A stretch of DNA of 64,000 nt, taken from assembly GCA_050248795.1 (NCBI GenBank), contig JBFWRS010000001.1, positions 62,001-126,000 on the forward strand, given 5' to 3'. Source of the stretch: CAZTDU01 sp050248795 (GTDB taxonomy: Bacteria; Pseudomonadota; Gammaproteobacteria; Burkholderiales; SG8-39). The translations under genes were made by a program, and so were the position numbers. Within the stretch, counting starts at the first letter, position 1; each line of letters begins with the position of its first letter. Under the pieces are notes generated by a model, which made no database searches, had not been told where the DNA came from, and was given only the letters and a program-made list of their open reading frames with translations. Positions 48,583 through 57,840 of this stretch are shown in pieces.

Positions 48583-50078
48583 TCGGCAGGCTCCAGCGGC
48601 ACGATTCCCGTCTGCCTGGCGAGGTACTCGAGCGCATAGGCGAGCTCGCCCGGCGCTTGCGCATGCACGGTGAAGAGCGGCTGGCCGCGCTCCACGCGAT
48701 CGCCGATCCGTACATGGAGATCGAGCCCTGCCGCCTTGTCCGACGGTGCGCCGGCAAGCTTGGCGAGGCGCGCCAGCCGGCGGTTGTCGAACCCCGTGAC
48801 CGTGGCGCTGGTCTGGGCTTCGACAACATGCGAGATCGGCGAGCGCGGCGGCTCGCGCATGCCGCCCTGCGCCTCGCAGATCGCCTGGAACTTGCGCCAG
48901 GCGCGGCCCTCGTCCAGCGCCCTGCCGGCTATCGCTGGCCCCTGCCCGGCAGCAGCCGCGCCCGCGAGCTCCAGCACGGCGCCGGCAAGGCGTACGGCCC
49001 GCTCTCGGAGATCGAGCGGCCCGTTGCCTTGAAGGACGGCAAGCACATCCCGCGCTTCGAGCGCGGGCCCTATGCCGCGTCCCACCGGCTGCGACCCGTC
49101 GGTCTGCTCTATGCGCAGCTGCAGTCCCAGCGCCGCGGCCGCTGCGCGCAGTCTGCCGGAGAGCGAGTCCGCCGCCCGCGCGCTACGCACCTTTGCGGTC
49201 GGTCCGACGGGGACATCGATCACCACGTGAGTGGAGCCGGCGGCGGCCTTCTTCGACAACACCGAGGCGACAAGCTGGCCTTCGCTGTCGAAGTCGAGCG
49301 GGCGCTCCACCCGGATGAGCACGTCGTCGGCGGGACTGAGGCGCACTGCGCCGCCCCAGACAACGCAGCCGCCTTCCTTCTCCACCACCCGGCGCATTGC
49401 GGGGACGTCCAGATCGACCGGCGCCAGCACTTCCATCGTGTCCGCCGTGCCCGCGGGCGAAGTGATGGCGCGCGACGAAGTCTTCGGAATCGGCACACCG
49501 CAGGCCGCCACCATCGCAACAACCAGTGGCGTCGTGCGATTGCCCGGCAGGCCTCCCACGGAATGCTTGTCGGCGACCACGGCGAAGTCCCAGCGGATGC
49601 GCTCGCCCGCCCCGAGCATGGCCCGCGTGAGCGCGATGGTTTCCGCCTCGTCGAGGCCGTCTCCCGCCGTCGCGGTGACGAAGGCCGCCAGCTGCAGGTC
49701 GGAATACAGACCCGCCGCGACATCGCGGATGATCGCCTGCATGTCTGCGGCATCCAGGCGCGCGCCATATACCTTGGCGCGCAGCCGGCTGACCGACTCG
49801 ACGGGCTCCGGATGCGACACGTGCACCTGCGCGCCCTCGGTCGCGCCCAGGGTGCGCCACGCGAACTCCGATAGGCCGCCCTCATCCACAGCGAGGAGAG
49901 CCTCGTTCACAACATGAAGCGTCGCGATGATCTGGCGATCGCCCAGCGCCACCTTCACCCTCGCACGCGCCTCGAATCCCTCTGAACGGAAGATGGGGCA
50001 ATCCCGGTTCATGAAGATCACCGGGTCCGTATACGTGTCGATCCCGAGCCTTCGGAGCCTCAGCGTCTGGTGATCCAT
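48579..50078 (-). CDS. Thymidine/AMP phosphorylase family protein
   Basis: 499 aa. Family signature DKHSVGGLPGNRTTPLVVAM and KTSSRAITSPAGTADTMEVL, plus an extra N-terminal domain of about 90 residues as in archaeal AMP phosphorylase and the long bacterial thymidine phosphorylase family. It releases base and ribose (mono- or bis-) phosphate from a nucleoside or nucleotide. Next to prs it could feed ribose into central carbon or recycle PRPP. Whether the substrate is thymidine or AMP is not settled by sequence. Start ATG shares a base with the MBL stop. Confidence 0.9.
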   Translation of the reverse strand: MDHQTLRLRRLGIDTYTDPVIFMNRDCPIFRSEGFEARARVKVALGDRQIIATLHVVNEALLAVDEGGLSEFAWRTLGATEGAQVHVSHPEPVESVSRLRAKVYGARLDAADMQAIIRDVAAGLYSDLQLAAFVTATAGDGLDEAETIALTRAMLGAGERIRWDFAVVADKHSVGGLPGNRTTPLVVAMVAACGVPIPKTSSRAITSPAGTADTMEVLAPVDLDVPAMRRVVEKEGGCVVWGGAVRLSPADDVLIRVERPLDFDSEGQLVASVLSKKAAAGSTHVVIDVPVGPTAKVRSARAADSLSGRLRAAAAALGLQLRIEQTDGSQPVGRGIGPALEARDVLAVLQGNGPLDLRERAVRLAGAVLELAGAAAAGQGPAIAGRALDEGRAWRKFQAICEAQGGMREPPRSPISHVVEAQTSATVTGFDNRRLARLAKLAGAPSDKAAGLDLHVRIGDRVERGQPLFTVHAQAPGELAYALEYLARQTGIVPLEPAE

Positions 50079-51439
50079 CAGGCAAGTTCCGCTTTGTCGC
50101 CGTACTCCGGCACGCTCACGCTCCAGCCGAGCGTCTCCTCGATGCGCCGGCGCAGCTCGTCCGCCGCAGCCAGCTCCCCGTGCGTGATAAAGGTGCGCTT
50201 GGGCGGGCGCTTGAAGCCGCGCAGCCATTCCAGGATCTCGGTGTAGTCGGCATGCGCGGACATGCTGTCCATCTTCACCACCTCCGCACGCACCGGCACG
50301 TAACCGCCGTGGATCTTGAGCTCCGTTGCTCCGCCCGCGAGCGCCGCGCCGCGCGTGCCCGCGGCCTGGAAGCCGGGCAGCACGATCAGGTTGCGCGCGT
50401 CCGGCGCAAACGCCTTCAGGTGATGCACCACCCGCCCGCCGGTGGCCATGCCGCTCGCCGACACGATGATCATCGGCCCGGCGCGGCCGTTGAGCGCGCG
50501 CGATTCGTCCGCGGTGTGGACCAGTTGCGCCACCGAGTGGGCGGCCTCGCACTGCTCGTCCGTCAGCCGGTGCTCGCCCATGTATTCGTGATAGAGGCGC
50601 GTGGCGTTGATCGCCATCGGGCTGTTCAGATACACCGGAACCTGCGGTATCGCACCGCGCTCCTTCAGGCGCGAGATGAAATACAGCAGCGTCTGCGCAC
50701 GCCCGACGGCGAACGCCGGCATGACGACCACCCCGCCGCGCGCGAGCGCCCGGTTAAGGTGGCTGCCGAGCGTCTCTTCAGCATCGGCCTCGTCGTGCCG
50801 GCGATTGCCGTAGGTCGACTCGACCACCAGGTAATCCGCCTCCTCGATCCGGCTGGGCGGGCGCATGATGGGATCGTTCATGCGACCCAGGTCGCCCGAG
50901 AACACGACCTTGACGCTTCCGGTGCGCAGGGTGGCGATCGAAGCGCCGAGGATGTGACCCGCCGGCTGCAGCGTCAGATGGAATTCCCCCGCTACCGCAG
51001 TCTCCTTGCGAAACGGAACCGGCACGAAGCGCTTGAGGCTCGCGCGGGCGTCATCTTCGGTATAGAGCGGCAGGGCGGGCTTGTGCTTGGAGAAGCTGCG
51101 CTTGTTCGCGTAGCGCGCCTCCTCTTCCTGTAGATGACCTGAGTCGGGCAGCAAAATCCCGCAAAGATCGCGTGTGCCGGGGCTGGCATGCACCGGACCG
51201 CCGAATCCCTGCTTGATAAAGCGTGGCAGGTAGCCGCTGTGGTCCAGGTGCGCGTGCGTCAGCACTACCGCATCGACGTCTTTCGGCGCGACCGGCGGCG
51301 GCGCCCAGTTGCGCAGCCGCAGCATCTTGAGTCCCTGGAACATTCCGCAATCCACCAGCACGCTCGACGCGCCGCTGCGCAGGAGATACTTCGAGCCGGT
51401 CACCGTGCCAGCGCCGCCCAGAAAACGAAGCTGCGCCAT
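50078..51439 (-). CDS. Metallo-beta-lactamase/beta-CASP ribonuclease-like protein
   Basis: 453 aa. MBL metal site THAHLDHSGYLPRF (HxHxDH), SGDLGR, then the beta-CASP segment (ESTYGNRRH, VVMPAFAVGRAQTLLYF, IIVSASGMATGG) and final His motif MSAHADYTE and FITHGE. This is the exonuclease/RNA-specificity-factor family related to CPSF-73. Probably a stress-associated RNA-processing enzyme. Coupled by TGATG overlaps at both ends. Confidence 0.93.
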   Translation of the reverse strand: MAQLRFLGGAGTVTGSKYLLRSGASSVLVDCGMFQGLKMLRLRNWAPPPVAPKDVDAVVLTHAHLDHSGYLPRFIKQGFGGPVHASPGTRDLCGILLPDSGHLQEEEARYANKRSFSKHKPALPLYTEDDARASLKRFVPVPFRKETAVAGEFHLTLQPAGHILGASIATLRTGSVKVVFSGDLGRMNDPIMRPPSRIEEADYLVVESTYGNRRHDEADAEETLGSHLNRALARGGVVVMPAFAVGRAQTLLYFISRLKERGAIPQVPVYLNSPMAINATRLYHEYMGEHRLTDEQCEAAHSVAQLVHTADESRALNGRAGPMIIVSASGMATGGRVVHHLKAFAPDARNLIVLPGFQAAGTRGAALAGGATELKIHGGYVPVRAEVVKMDSMSAHADYTEILEWLRGFKRPPKRTFITHGELAAADELRRRIEETLGWSVSVPEYGDKAELA

Positions 51440-51690
51440 CAGCCCGACTCCCCGATCTCCCGCTTCATCTGTTCGAACTGCTCGCGGGTGATCTCGCCTT
51501 TGGCATAGCGCGCCTTGAGAATCTCCATGGCGCGCGGCGGTATTTCGCCGCTGGCGCCGCCGGATCCGCCGGCGAGCCAGCGGACGAGCACCGCGATGCC
51601 AAGGATCACCAGCACCCAGAAAAGCAGCATGTGCACCATGCCGAGACCGATCCAGCCCCAGCCCATCCCTTCTGCACCGCTCCACATCAT
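51439..51690 (-). CDS. SHOCT-domain small membrane protein (83 aa)
   Basis: MMWSGAEGMGWGWIGLG leads into one helix (MVHMLLFWVLVILGIAVLVRWL). The end, ILKARYAKGEITREQFEQMKREI, is a standard SHOCT motif, a short oligomerisation or ligand-binding module. Alternative start one codon in (51687). It overlaps the methyltransferase 3' end by 4 bp and is coupled to the MBL gene. Confidence 0.9.
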   Translation of the reverse strand: MMWSGAEGMGWGWIGLGMVHMLLFWVLVILGIAVLVRWLAGGSGGASGEIPPRAMEILKARYAKGEITREQFEQMKREIGESG

Positions 51691-52352
51691 CGTCCCTCCT
51701 TCGATAAGCGCGAACCGCCGAGCCCCGGAATGAAGGCCGGTACGGCTTCCATGTATCGCCGGTACTCGTCGCCGAACTGCGCCAGCATCTCCTTCTCTTC
51801 CCGCTTGCCCAGCAAGGCGTACATCACCACCAGAATGGGATACATGGCGAGCGTGACGAGCGTGGGCCACTGCAGGAGAAAGCCCGTCATGATCAGCACG
51901 AAGCCGATGTACTGGGGATGGCGGATGCGCGCATAGGCTCCGGTCGTCGCCAGCCGGTGCGCGCGCTGCGCCTCATAGAGCACCCTCCACGCCGACGCCA
52001 GCAGCCAGAACCCGCCGCCGATGAAGATCGCGCTCAGGAGGTGGAACGGGCCGAGATGCGGGTTCGACTTCCAGCCGAACATGACTTCCAGCAGGTGACC
52101 CGCGTCGTGCGACATGAAATCGACACCCGGAAACCGGCTCGAGAGCCAGCCCGAGAGCAGGTAGATGGTGAGCGGAAAGCCGTACATCTCGGTGAACAGC
52201 GCGACCAGGAATGCGGAGAAGGCGCCGAACGAGCGCCAGTCGCGCCTGCTCTGCGGCTTCGCGAAGCTGAACGCGAAGATGATGAATACGAGCGAGTTGA
52301 TGATCACCAGGGACCACAATCCGTAGGCTTGCATCTGGTCAGAATCGCTCAT
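51687..52352 (-). CDS. Isoprenylcysteine-carboxylmethyltransferase-like membrane protein
   Basis: 221 aa, five or six helices. The C-terminal half has TTGAYARIRHPQYIGFVLIMTG and LGKREEKEMLAQFGDEYRRYM, the PEMT/ICMT S-adenosylmethionine-binding pattern. The substrate could be a lipid or isoprenoid thiol; it is unknown. Its ATG overlaps the DUF2933 stop by 4 bp. Confidence 0.9.
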   Translation of the reverse strand: MSDSDQMQAYGLWSLVIINSLVFIIFAFSFAKPQSRRDWRSFGAFSAFLVALFTEMYGFPLTIYLLSGWLSSRFPGVDFMSHDAGHLLEVMFGWKSNPHLGPFHLLSAIFIGGGFWLLASAWRVLYEAQRAHRLATTGAYARIRHPQYIGFVLIMTGFLLQWPTLVTLAMYPILVVMYALLGKREEKEMLAQFGDEYRRYMEAVPAFIPGLGGSRLSKEGR

Positions 52353-52597
52353 GAGCTCTGATCCCTTTTTTCCGTCTTGTCGTCCTTCCCGTGCCCGCCG
52401 TGCCCGCCGTGCCCGCCATGGCCGTGGAACATGTGCAGCAATGGGCAGGCGAGCAGGAGCAGGAACGGCAAATAGGGGTAGACGTGCGCCCGATGCTCGG
52501 CGACGAGGAAGAACCCCGCGATGAGCAGGAAGCCCCAGAACACCCAGCGGCCGTAACCGCCGCCGGAGGGAGGATGGTCGTGCGAATGTTCAGCCAT
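52349..52597 (-). CDS. DUF2933-family membrane protein with HGG repeats (82 aa)
   Basis: His-rich N-terminus (MAEHSHDHPP), two helices (WVFWGFLLIAGFFLVAEHRAHVYPYLPFLLLLACPLLHMF) and then HGHGGHGGHGGHGKDD. DUF2933 proteins with the CPLLHxFHGHGGHG block occur in metal- and stress-related clusters. His repeats on both sides of the membrane suggest metal binding. Overlaps the lycopene-cyclase-domain gene by 8 bp. Confidence 0.9.
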   Translation of the reverse strand: MAEHSHDHPPSGGGYGRWVFWGFLLIAGFFLVAEHRAHVYPYLPFLLLLACPLLHMFHGHGGHGGHGGHGKDDKTEKRDQSS

Positions 52598-53330
52598 GGT
52601 GACCTCGTTGCGGAACTAGCGTGGAAGCCGTGCGCGCGCCTATCGCGCGCCAGGAGAAGTGTTCGTAGAGACCCGCCCAGTACGTGCCGAAGGCGAAGCC
52701 AAAGGCAAGCTCCTCGAGCGGGATGCCGGCGATGAGAACGCCCGAGAGATCGCCGAGATTCCAGACTTGGTCTACATATCCCGGCGCGAAGGCAACCAGT
52801 ACGGCCATGAACGCCGCGTAAAGGAAGAGGAACAGCGATCCTCCGAGGAGGGTCTTGCGTCCCAGCTCCTGCCGGCAGAGCACATTCAGCGTCGCGCCGA
52901 TGGCAAGCGCCGTGATGCCTGCGTAGATGACATTCCAGGGAAGCGCGTACAGCAAGGGAAACGAGAAGTAAGGAGCCATGAGCGCAAGAGCGTGAAGGCG
53001 GTGGCGCGCGGCGTAGCGCTCTGTGGCCGGGACCGGATGCAGCTCGCGCCGGGCGAGCGCGTTGTAGAGCACGGACCCGATGCCGCCGATCGCGAAGCAG
53101 AAGATGAAGCTCTCGATGTCGAATCCCGTGCGCTGCGCCAGGTCGAACAGGGTGGGCGGATTCCAGTACTCGGGAACAAAGATGGGCTCGGTCAGCCCTA
53201 GGAGGCTGGTGGCTGCGCTCACCCGCACCATGTGCTGGCGCAATGCGGGCCACAGGAAGTAAAGCAGCGCCCAGGGCACGAGAAACGCGCTCGCCCACGC
53301 TAGCCAGACGTATTGATAGTCGGGTGTCAC
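52590..53330 (-). CDS. Lycopene-cyclase-domain membrane protein
   Basis: 246 aa, about seven helices, two repeats of the CrtY-type c/d cyclase fold: TEPIFVPEYWNPPTLFDL with FDIESFIFCFAIGGIGSVLY, and VLIAGIPLEELAFGFAFGTYWAGLYEH. The PxE(E) acids are the proposed catalytic residues for cyclising lycopene. No other carotenoid genes are present, so the true substrate may be another isoprenoid. Overlaps the copper ATPase gene by 4 bp. Confidence 0.85.
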   Translation of the reverse strand: MTPDYQYVWLAWASAFLVPWALLYFLWPALRQHMVRVSAATSLLGLTEPIFVPEYWNPPTLFDLAQRTGFDIESFIFCFAIGGIGSVLYNALARRELHPVPATERYAARHRLHALALMAPYFSFPLLYALPWNVIYAGITALAIGATLNVLCRQELGRKTLLGGSLFLFLYAAFMAVLVAFAPGYVDQVWNLGDLSGVLIAGIPLEELAFGFAFGTYWAGLYEHFSWRAIGARTASTLVPQRGHHG

Positions 53331-56170
53331 AGCTTCACCCGCCGCAGCCGCAGGGCGTTGGTAACCACCGAAAACGAGCTCAGCGCCATCGCGGCGCCGG
53401 CGAAGATCGGCGACAGTAGCAGGCCGAAAACGGGATAGAGCACGCCGGCCGCGATGGGAACGCCGAGCGCGTTGTAGGCGAAGGCGAAGAAGAGATTCTG
53501 CTTCACGTTGCGCATCGTGGCGTGCGAGAGGCGGATAGCCTTGGCGATGCCGCGCAGGTCGCCCTTCACCAGCGTCACGCCCGCGCTCTCGATCGCGACG
53601 TCGGTGCCGGTGCCCATGGCGATGCCGACGTTCGCCTGGGCGAGCGCCGGAGCATCGTTGATGCCGTCGCCGGCCATCGCAACGACCCGGCCTGCCGCCT
53701 GGAGCGCCTTGACCTTGTCCACCTTCTGCTCGGGCAGCACTTCGCCGATGGTTTCCTCGATGCCGAGCTGCCTGCCCACTGCCTCGGCGGTCTTGCGCGA
53801 GTCGCCAGAGAGCATGACGATGCGTACGCCCTGGGATTGCAGGGCTTTTACGGCCTCGAGAGTGGTTTCCTTGATCGGGTCCGCGACCGCGATCACCGCC
53901 GCCACACGCGCGTCGATCGCGGCGTACAGCGCAGTCCTGCCCTTCGCCCGCAGCGCGTCGGCCTTGTCGGCGAGCGTCTGCGGCACGCTGCCATAGCCCT
54001 CCATGAAGCGGCGGCTGCCGACCGCCACGCGGCGCCCGGCCACGACGCCTTGAACGCCCTGACCCGTTACCGACTCGAAGTTCTCCGTCGGTTGCAGCAC
54101 CGCGCCGCGATCTTCAGCGCCCTTCACGATGGCTTGCGCGAGAGGATGCTCGCTGGCGCGCTCGAGGCTTGCAATGAGTTGCAACGCGTCGGCCTCGATG
54201 ATCGACGAGTCGCTGAGAATGAAATCCGTCAGCTCCGGCCTGCCGAGCGTCAACGTGCCGGTCTTGTCCACCACCAGGGTGTCGACCTCGCGCAGCTTCT
54301 CCACGGCCTCGGCGTTGCGAAAGAGAATGCCGTTCAGCGCGCCCTGCCCCATGGCCACGGTGATCGAGATGGGCGTAGCGAGCCCCACGGCGCAGGGGCA
54401 GGCGATGATGAGCACCGCCACCGCGTTGACCACGGCGTAGGTGAGCGCGGGCTGCGGCCCGAAGAACCCCCAGACGATGGCGGTGATCACGGCGATCCCG
54501 ATCACCGTCTGGACGAAGTAAGCGGCGACCAGGTCGGCAAGACGCTGCACCGGCGCGCGGGTGCGCTGTGCTTGCGCCACCATGTGGACGATGCGCGCAA
54601 GCAGCGTATCCGCGCCGATGCGCTCGGCGCGCATGATCAGGGCGCCCTTGCCGTTGATGGTGGCCCCCGTCACCCGGTCCCCCGGCTTCTTCGGCACCGG
54701 GATCGGCTCGCCGGTGACCATGGACTCGTCCACGTTCGAGGAGCCCTCCACGCAGGTGCCATCCACGGGTACTTTCTCGCCAGGCCGCACGCGCAGCCGG
54801 TCGCCGACCTGGACTTCGCTCAGCGGCACCTCGACCTCGCGGCCGTCCGCCTCCACGCGGCGCGCCGTGTTCGGCGCGAGAGCGAGCAGCTGCCGGATCG
54901 CCTGGCTGGTCTCGCCGAGCGCCCGCAACTGCATGACTTCGCCGAGAAGTACCAGCGTGACGATCACCGCCGCCGCTTCGAAGTACGCCCCGACCTCCTC
55001 GCCCCCGTGCATGCGGAACTCCGAGGGAAAGAGGCCCGGTGCAAACACCGCCGCGAGGCTGAAGAGATAGGCAAGCGCGACGCCCAGGCCGATGAGGGTG
55101 TACATGTTCGGGCTGCGATTGCGCAGCGAGAGCGCGAACTTGCGGAAGAACGGCCAGCCGCCCCAGAGGATCACGGGCGTGCCGAGCGCGAACTCGAGGA
55201 GCGAGCGGAGCTTCGGCGCGAGCCCGAAGGGCTCGGCAAAGCCCAAATACGGCGCCATGGCGAGCACCACGAGCGGCGCGCTCAGCACCGCGCTCACCCG
55301 GAACCGTCGGGTCATGTCGCGCAGTTCGGCGTTTTCCTCTTCGGCCGCCGCGACCGCTACCAACGCCATGCCGCACTTGGGACAGCTGCCCGGCCGGTCG
55401 CTGCGCACCTCAGGATGCATCGGGCACGTGTACTCCGCCGCGGGCGGCGTCACCGGCACCATCGGTACGAGCGCCATGCCGCACTTCGGACACGAGCCGG
55501 GCCCCTGCTGCACGATCTCCGGGTGCATCGGACAGGTGTACTGCCCGCTTGCGGGCTTGGGCGCCGCATCGCTCGCCCCCTTGTTCACATACCTCGCGGG
55601 GTCCGACTGAAACGAATGAAGACAGTGCTTCGAGCAGAAGTGGTACTTCGTCCCCTTGTAAGCGAACTCTCCCGCGGCTTTCGCCGGGTCGACCGTCATG
55701 CCGCAGACCGGATCGGTTGCCATCTTGTGCCCTTTAGTAGCGTTGAACAGTCGGTTTCCCACATAGGCGATACCGGCGGCGTTGAATGCCAGGCCGATCC
55801 AGAAGAGCTCCACCTGGAACTGCGCGGCGAACGCGACGAGGCCGGTGGCGCCTAGCACCGGGGCGACGTTGGTGAGGTAGTGCGCGCAGCAGGAAATCAT
55901 CGCTGCGGTCGAAGTCGTACCCGAAGCCGCAAGCACGGTGCCGGTATCCTTGGACCGGCTGATCACCTGCCGCAGCTGCAGGTAAAGCGCGACCTGGATA
56001 CCGAATCCGGCGGCGAGCGGCACGATGTAGTACCAGAATTCGGAGAACTGGCTGACCGTGAAACTCCAGCCGGACACCAGCGTGAGCGCCCCGAAGTACA
56101 CGGCGAGCATCATTCCAAAGGCGAGCGCGCCGAACCCGGAGGGCCGCGCGAGCGCAGTTTGCGCATTCAT
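53327..56170 (-). CDS. copA: Copper-translocating P-type ATPase fused in frame to an upstream membrane protein
   Basis: 947 aa as read. Residues 1-149 form four helices (MNAQTALARPSGFGALAFG, FWYYIVPLAAGFGIQVALYL, MISCCAHYLTNVAPVLGATG, ELFWIGLAFNAAGIAYVGN), which looks like a separate protein. From Met150 (55723) a normal CopA begins: YHS domain (MATDPVCGMTVDP, FCSKHCLHSF), two YTCPMHPE...CPKCGMAL metal-binding motifs, then ACPCAVGLATP, DKTGTLTLGRPE, SEHPLAQA and GDGINDAPAL. AAAGGG precedes the internal ATG and a TAA lies there in another frame, so a lost base may have fused two genes. Exports Cu(I). Confidence 0.92.
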   Translation of the reverse strand: MNAQTALARPSGFGALAFGMMLAVYFGALTLVSGWSFTVSQFSEFWYYIVPLAAGFGIQVALYLQLRQVISRSKDTGTVLAASGTTSTAAMISCCAHYLTNVAPVLGATGLVAFAAQFQVELFWIGLAFNAAGIAYVGNRLFNATKGHKMATDPVCGMTVDPAKAAGEFAYKGTKYHFCSKHCLHSFQSDPARYVNKGASDAAPKPASGQYTCPMHPEIVQQGPGSCPKCGMALVPMVPVTPPAAEYTCPMHPEVRSDRPGSCPKCGMALVAVAAAEEENAELRDMTRRFRVSAVLSAPLVVLAMAPYLGFAEPFGLAPKLRSLLEFALGTPVILWGGWPFFRKFALSLRNRSPNMYTLIGLGVALAYLFSLAAVFAPGLFPSEFRMHGGEEVGAYFEAAAVIVTLVLLGEVMQLRALGETSQAIRQLLALAPNTARRVEADGREVEVPLSEVQVGDRLRVRPGEKVPVDGTCVEGSSNVDESMVTGEPIPVPKKPGDRVTGATINGKGALIMRAERIGADTLLARIVHMVAQAQRTRAPVQRLADLVAAYFVQTVIGIAVITAIVWGFFGPQPALTYAVVNAVAVLIIACPCAVGLATPISITVAMGQGALNGILFRNAEAVEKLREVDTLVVDKTGTLTLGRPELTDFILSDSSIIEADALQLIASLERASEHPLAQAIVKGAEDRGAVLQPTENFESVTGQGVQGVVAGRRVAVGSRRFMEGYGSVPQTLADKADALRAKGRTALYAAIDARVAAVIAVADPIKETTLEAVKALQSQGVRIVMLSGDSRKTAEAVGRQLGIEETIGEVLPEQKVDKVKALQAAGRVVAMAGDGINDAPALAQANVGIAMGTGTDVAIESAGVTLVKGDLRGIAKAIRLSHATMRNVKQNLFFAFAYNALGVPIAAGVLYPVFGLLLSPIFAGAAMALSSFSVVTNALRLRRVKL

Positions 56171-57840
56171 CAGAGTCTTCCCGATTTGAGGGCGATGACC
56201 GCCCACGCCACGCCGAGGGCGCCGGCAACGATGAACCCGATGATGCCGAGCAGCGGAACGCCTTCGACGTGCGGTCCCGCGTGTGTCCCGATGACGATCG
56301 CCGACCCGACGACGATCGACGCGATGATGAGCGCGAAGGCAAGGCGGTTGCTGGCATGCAGAAGATGGCGCTCCAGCGACCCGCCGCTTTGATGGCGGAT
56401 GTCGAACAGCGGCTCGCCGCGCTCCAGCCGGCCCATCAGCCGCGCGAGCGCCACCGGCGCATCGCCCGCCACTCCGCGCGCGGCGGATGTAAAGCGGTAG
56501 AGCTGTGCGATGCGCGCAGCGCCAAGCTCGGGGAGAAATGCGTGCTTGAGAAGCTGGCCGCTGTACGCGCGGAAAGCCTCGAGCGAGCTGAATTCGGGAT
56601 CGAGGCTCCGCACCAGCGCCTCGAGCTCGGCGAAGGCGCGCAGCAGCAACGCCGTCTCGCGCAGCAGCCTTATGTGGTGGCGCCGGCCGAGGCGGACGAA
56701 CTCGTGCAGGATGGCGCTGAAGGATTGCCGCCCCAGCCCCGATTCGCGGTAATAGCGGTCGAGCGCCGCGCCGAGGTCCTTCGTGAATTGCGTGCGATCC
56801 AGCTCGCCGGTAGCGCCGCCCATGCCCAGATAGGCGCTCGCCACCCACCCGGCGTCTCGTGCCATCACCCCCAGGAACAGCTCGCGAAGCTTCTCCTGCA
56901 CCTGGGGGGAAAGATCGCCGAGCGCGCCGAAGTCGTGGAAGCAGAGGCGGCCGTCGGCGAGCACGAACACGTTTCCAGGATGGGGGTCGCCGTGGAACGC
57001 GCCGTGCTCGAAGACCTGAGTGAGGAAGAGCCTCATAAGCTGCTGCGCCAAATCGGCGTTCCGCGCCGGAGCGGCGGCGGCCGCGTCGAGCCGGTGTCCG
57101 GGGCTGTGCTCCATGGTGAGCACGCGCCGGGTGGTGGCTTGCCAGAAGATCCTGGGCACGAAGACGGCCGCCTCATCGCGGTTCAGCTCGGCGAAGCGCT
57201 CGGCATTGCGACCCTCGCGCTCGAAATCGAGCTCGCCGCGCAGCGTCTCGGCAAGCTCTTCGACAAGATCCGGAAGGTTGAACGCCCGCACCGAAGGCAT
57301 CAGCGTTCCGGCCAGCCTGGCGAGACGGCGCAGCACCGAGATGTCGCCCTCGACGGTGGCCGCGATCCCGGGGCGCTGCACCTTCACGATCACGGACGTG
57401 CCGTCGTGCAGGGTCGCGCAATGCACCTGCGCCATAGAGGCCGCCGCCATCGGCGAATCGTCGAAGCTTGCGTACAGCTCGCCAATGGCCTTGCCGGTCT
57501 CGTCTTCGACGATCTTGCGTGCCACCTCGGCTGGAAACGACGCCGCATCCTCGTGCAACTTGCCAAGCTCGCCGACCAGTTGCTCGGGAAAGATGTCGGT
57601 CCGGCCGGCCATCATCTGGCCGAGCTTCACAAAGGTAGGGCCAAGCTCCTCGAGCGCCTCGCGCAGGCGCACCGCGTCGCTCTTGGTCGCCTCGACTGCG
57701 GCGACGCCACCGTGGCGCCCCAATCCCAGGCGTTCGGCGTACCGGCCCCAGCCCTTGGCGGCTGCGATCCTGGCAATCGCCGCGAAGCGGGCGAGCTCGC
57801 TCTCGGGCAGGCGCGCGTCGAGCGGCGGGCGAGCGTTCAT
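56170..57840 (-). CDS. UbiB/ABC1-type protein kinase-like protein
   Basis: 556 aa. KxGQ motif FVKLGQMMAGRTDIFP, MAAASMAQVHCATL, FHGDPHPGNVFVLADG and CFHDFGALGDL are the ABC1/UbiB landmarks; two C-terminal helices (ALIIASIVVGSAIVIG, GIIGFIVAGALGVAWAVIAL) anchor it. UbiB supports ubiquinone biosynthesis or lipid-quinone movement through an ATPase. Start overlaps the periplasmic protein's stop by 4 bp and the stop overlaps the copA ORF start. Beside Rieske, VKOR and cytochrome genes it fits a quinone theme. Confidence 0.92.
   Translation of the reverse strand: MNARPPLDARLPESELARFAAIARIAAAKGWGRYAERLGLGRHGGVAAVEATKSDAVRLREALEELGPTFVKLGQMMAGRTDIFPEQLVGELGKLHEDAASFPAEVARKIVEDETGKAIGELYASFDDSPMAAASMAQVHCATLHDGTSVIVKVQRPGIAATVEGDISVLRRLARLAGTLMPSVRAFNLPDLVEELAETLRGELDFEREGRNAERFAELNRDEAAVFVPRIFWQATTRRVLTMEHSPGHRLDAAAAAPARNADLAQQLMRLFLTQVFEHGAFHGDPHPGNVFVLADGRLCFHDFGALGDLSPQVQEKLRELFLGVMARDAGWVASAYLGMGGATGELDRTQFTKDLGAALDRYYRESGLGRQSFSAILHEFVRLGRRHHIRLLRETALLLRAFAELEALVRSLDPEFSSLEAFRAYSGQLLKHAFLPELGAARIAQLYRFTSAARGVAGDAPVALARLMGRLERGEPLFDIRHQSGGSLERHLLHASNRLAFALIIASIVVGSAIVIGTHAGPHVEGVPLLGIIGFIVAGALGVAWAVIALKSGRL

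Noticed and set aside
53522..55855. 777-codon plus-strand ORF
   Set aside because: Antisense shadow of the copper ATPase.
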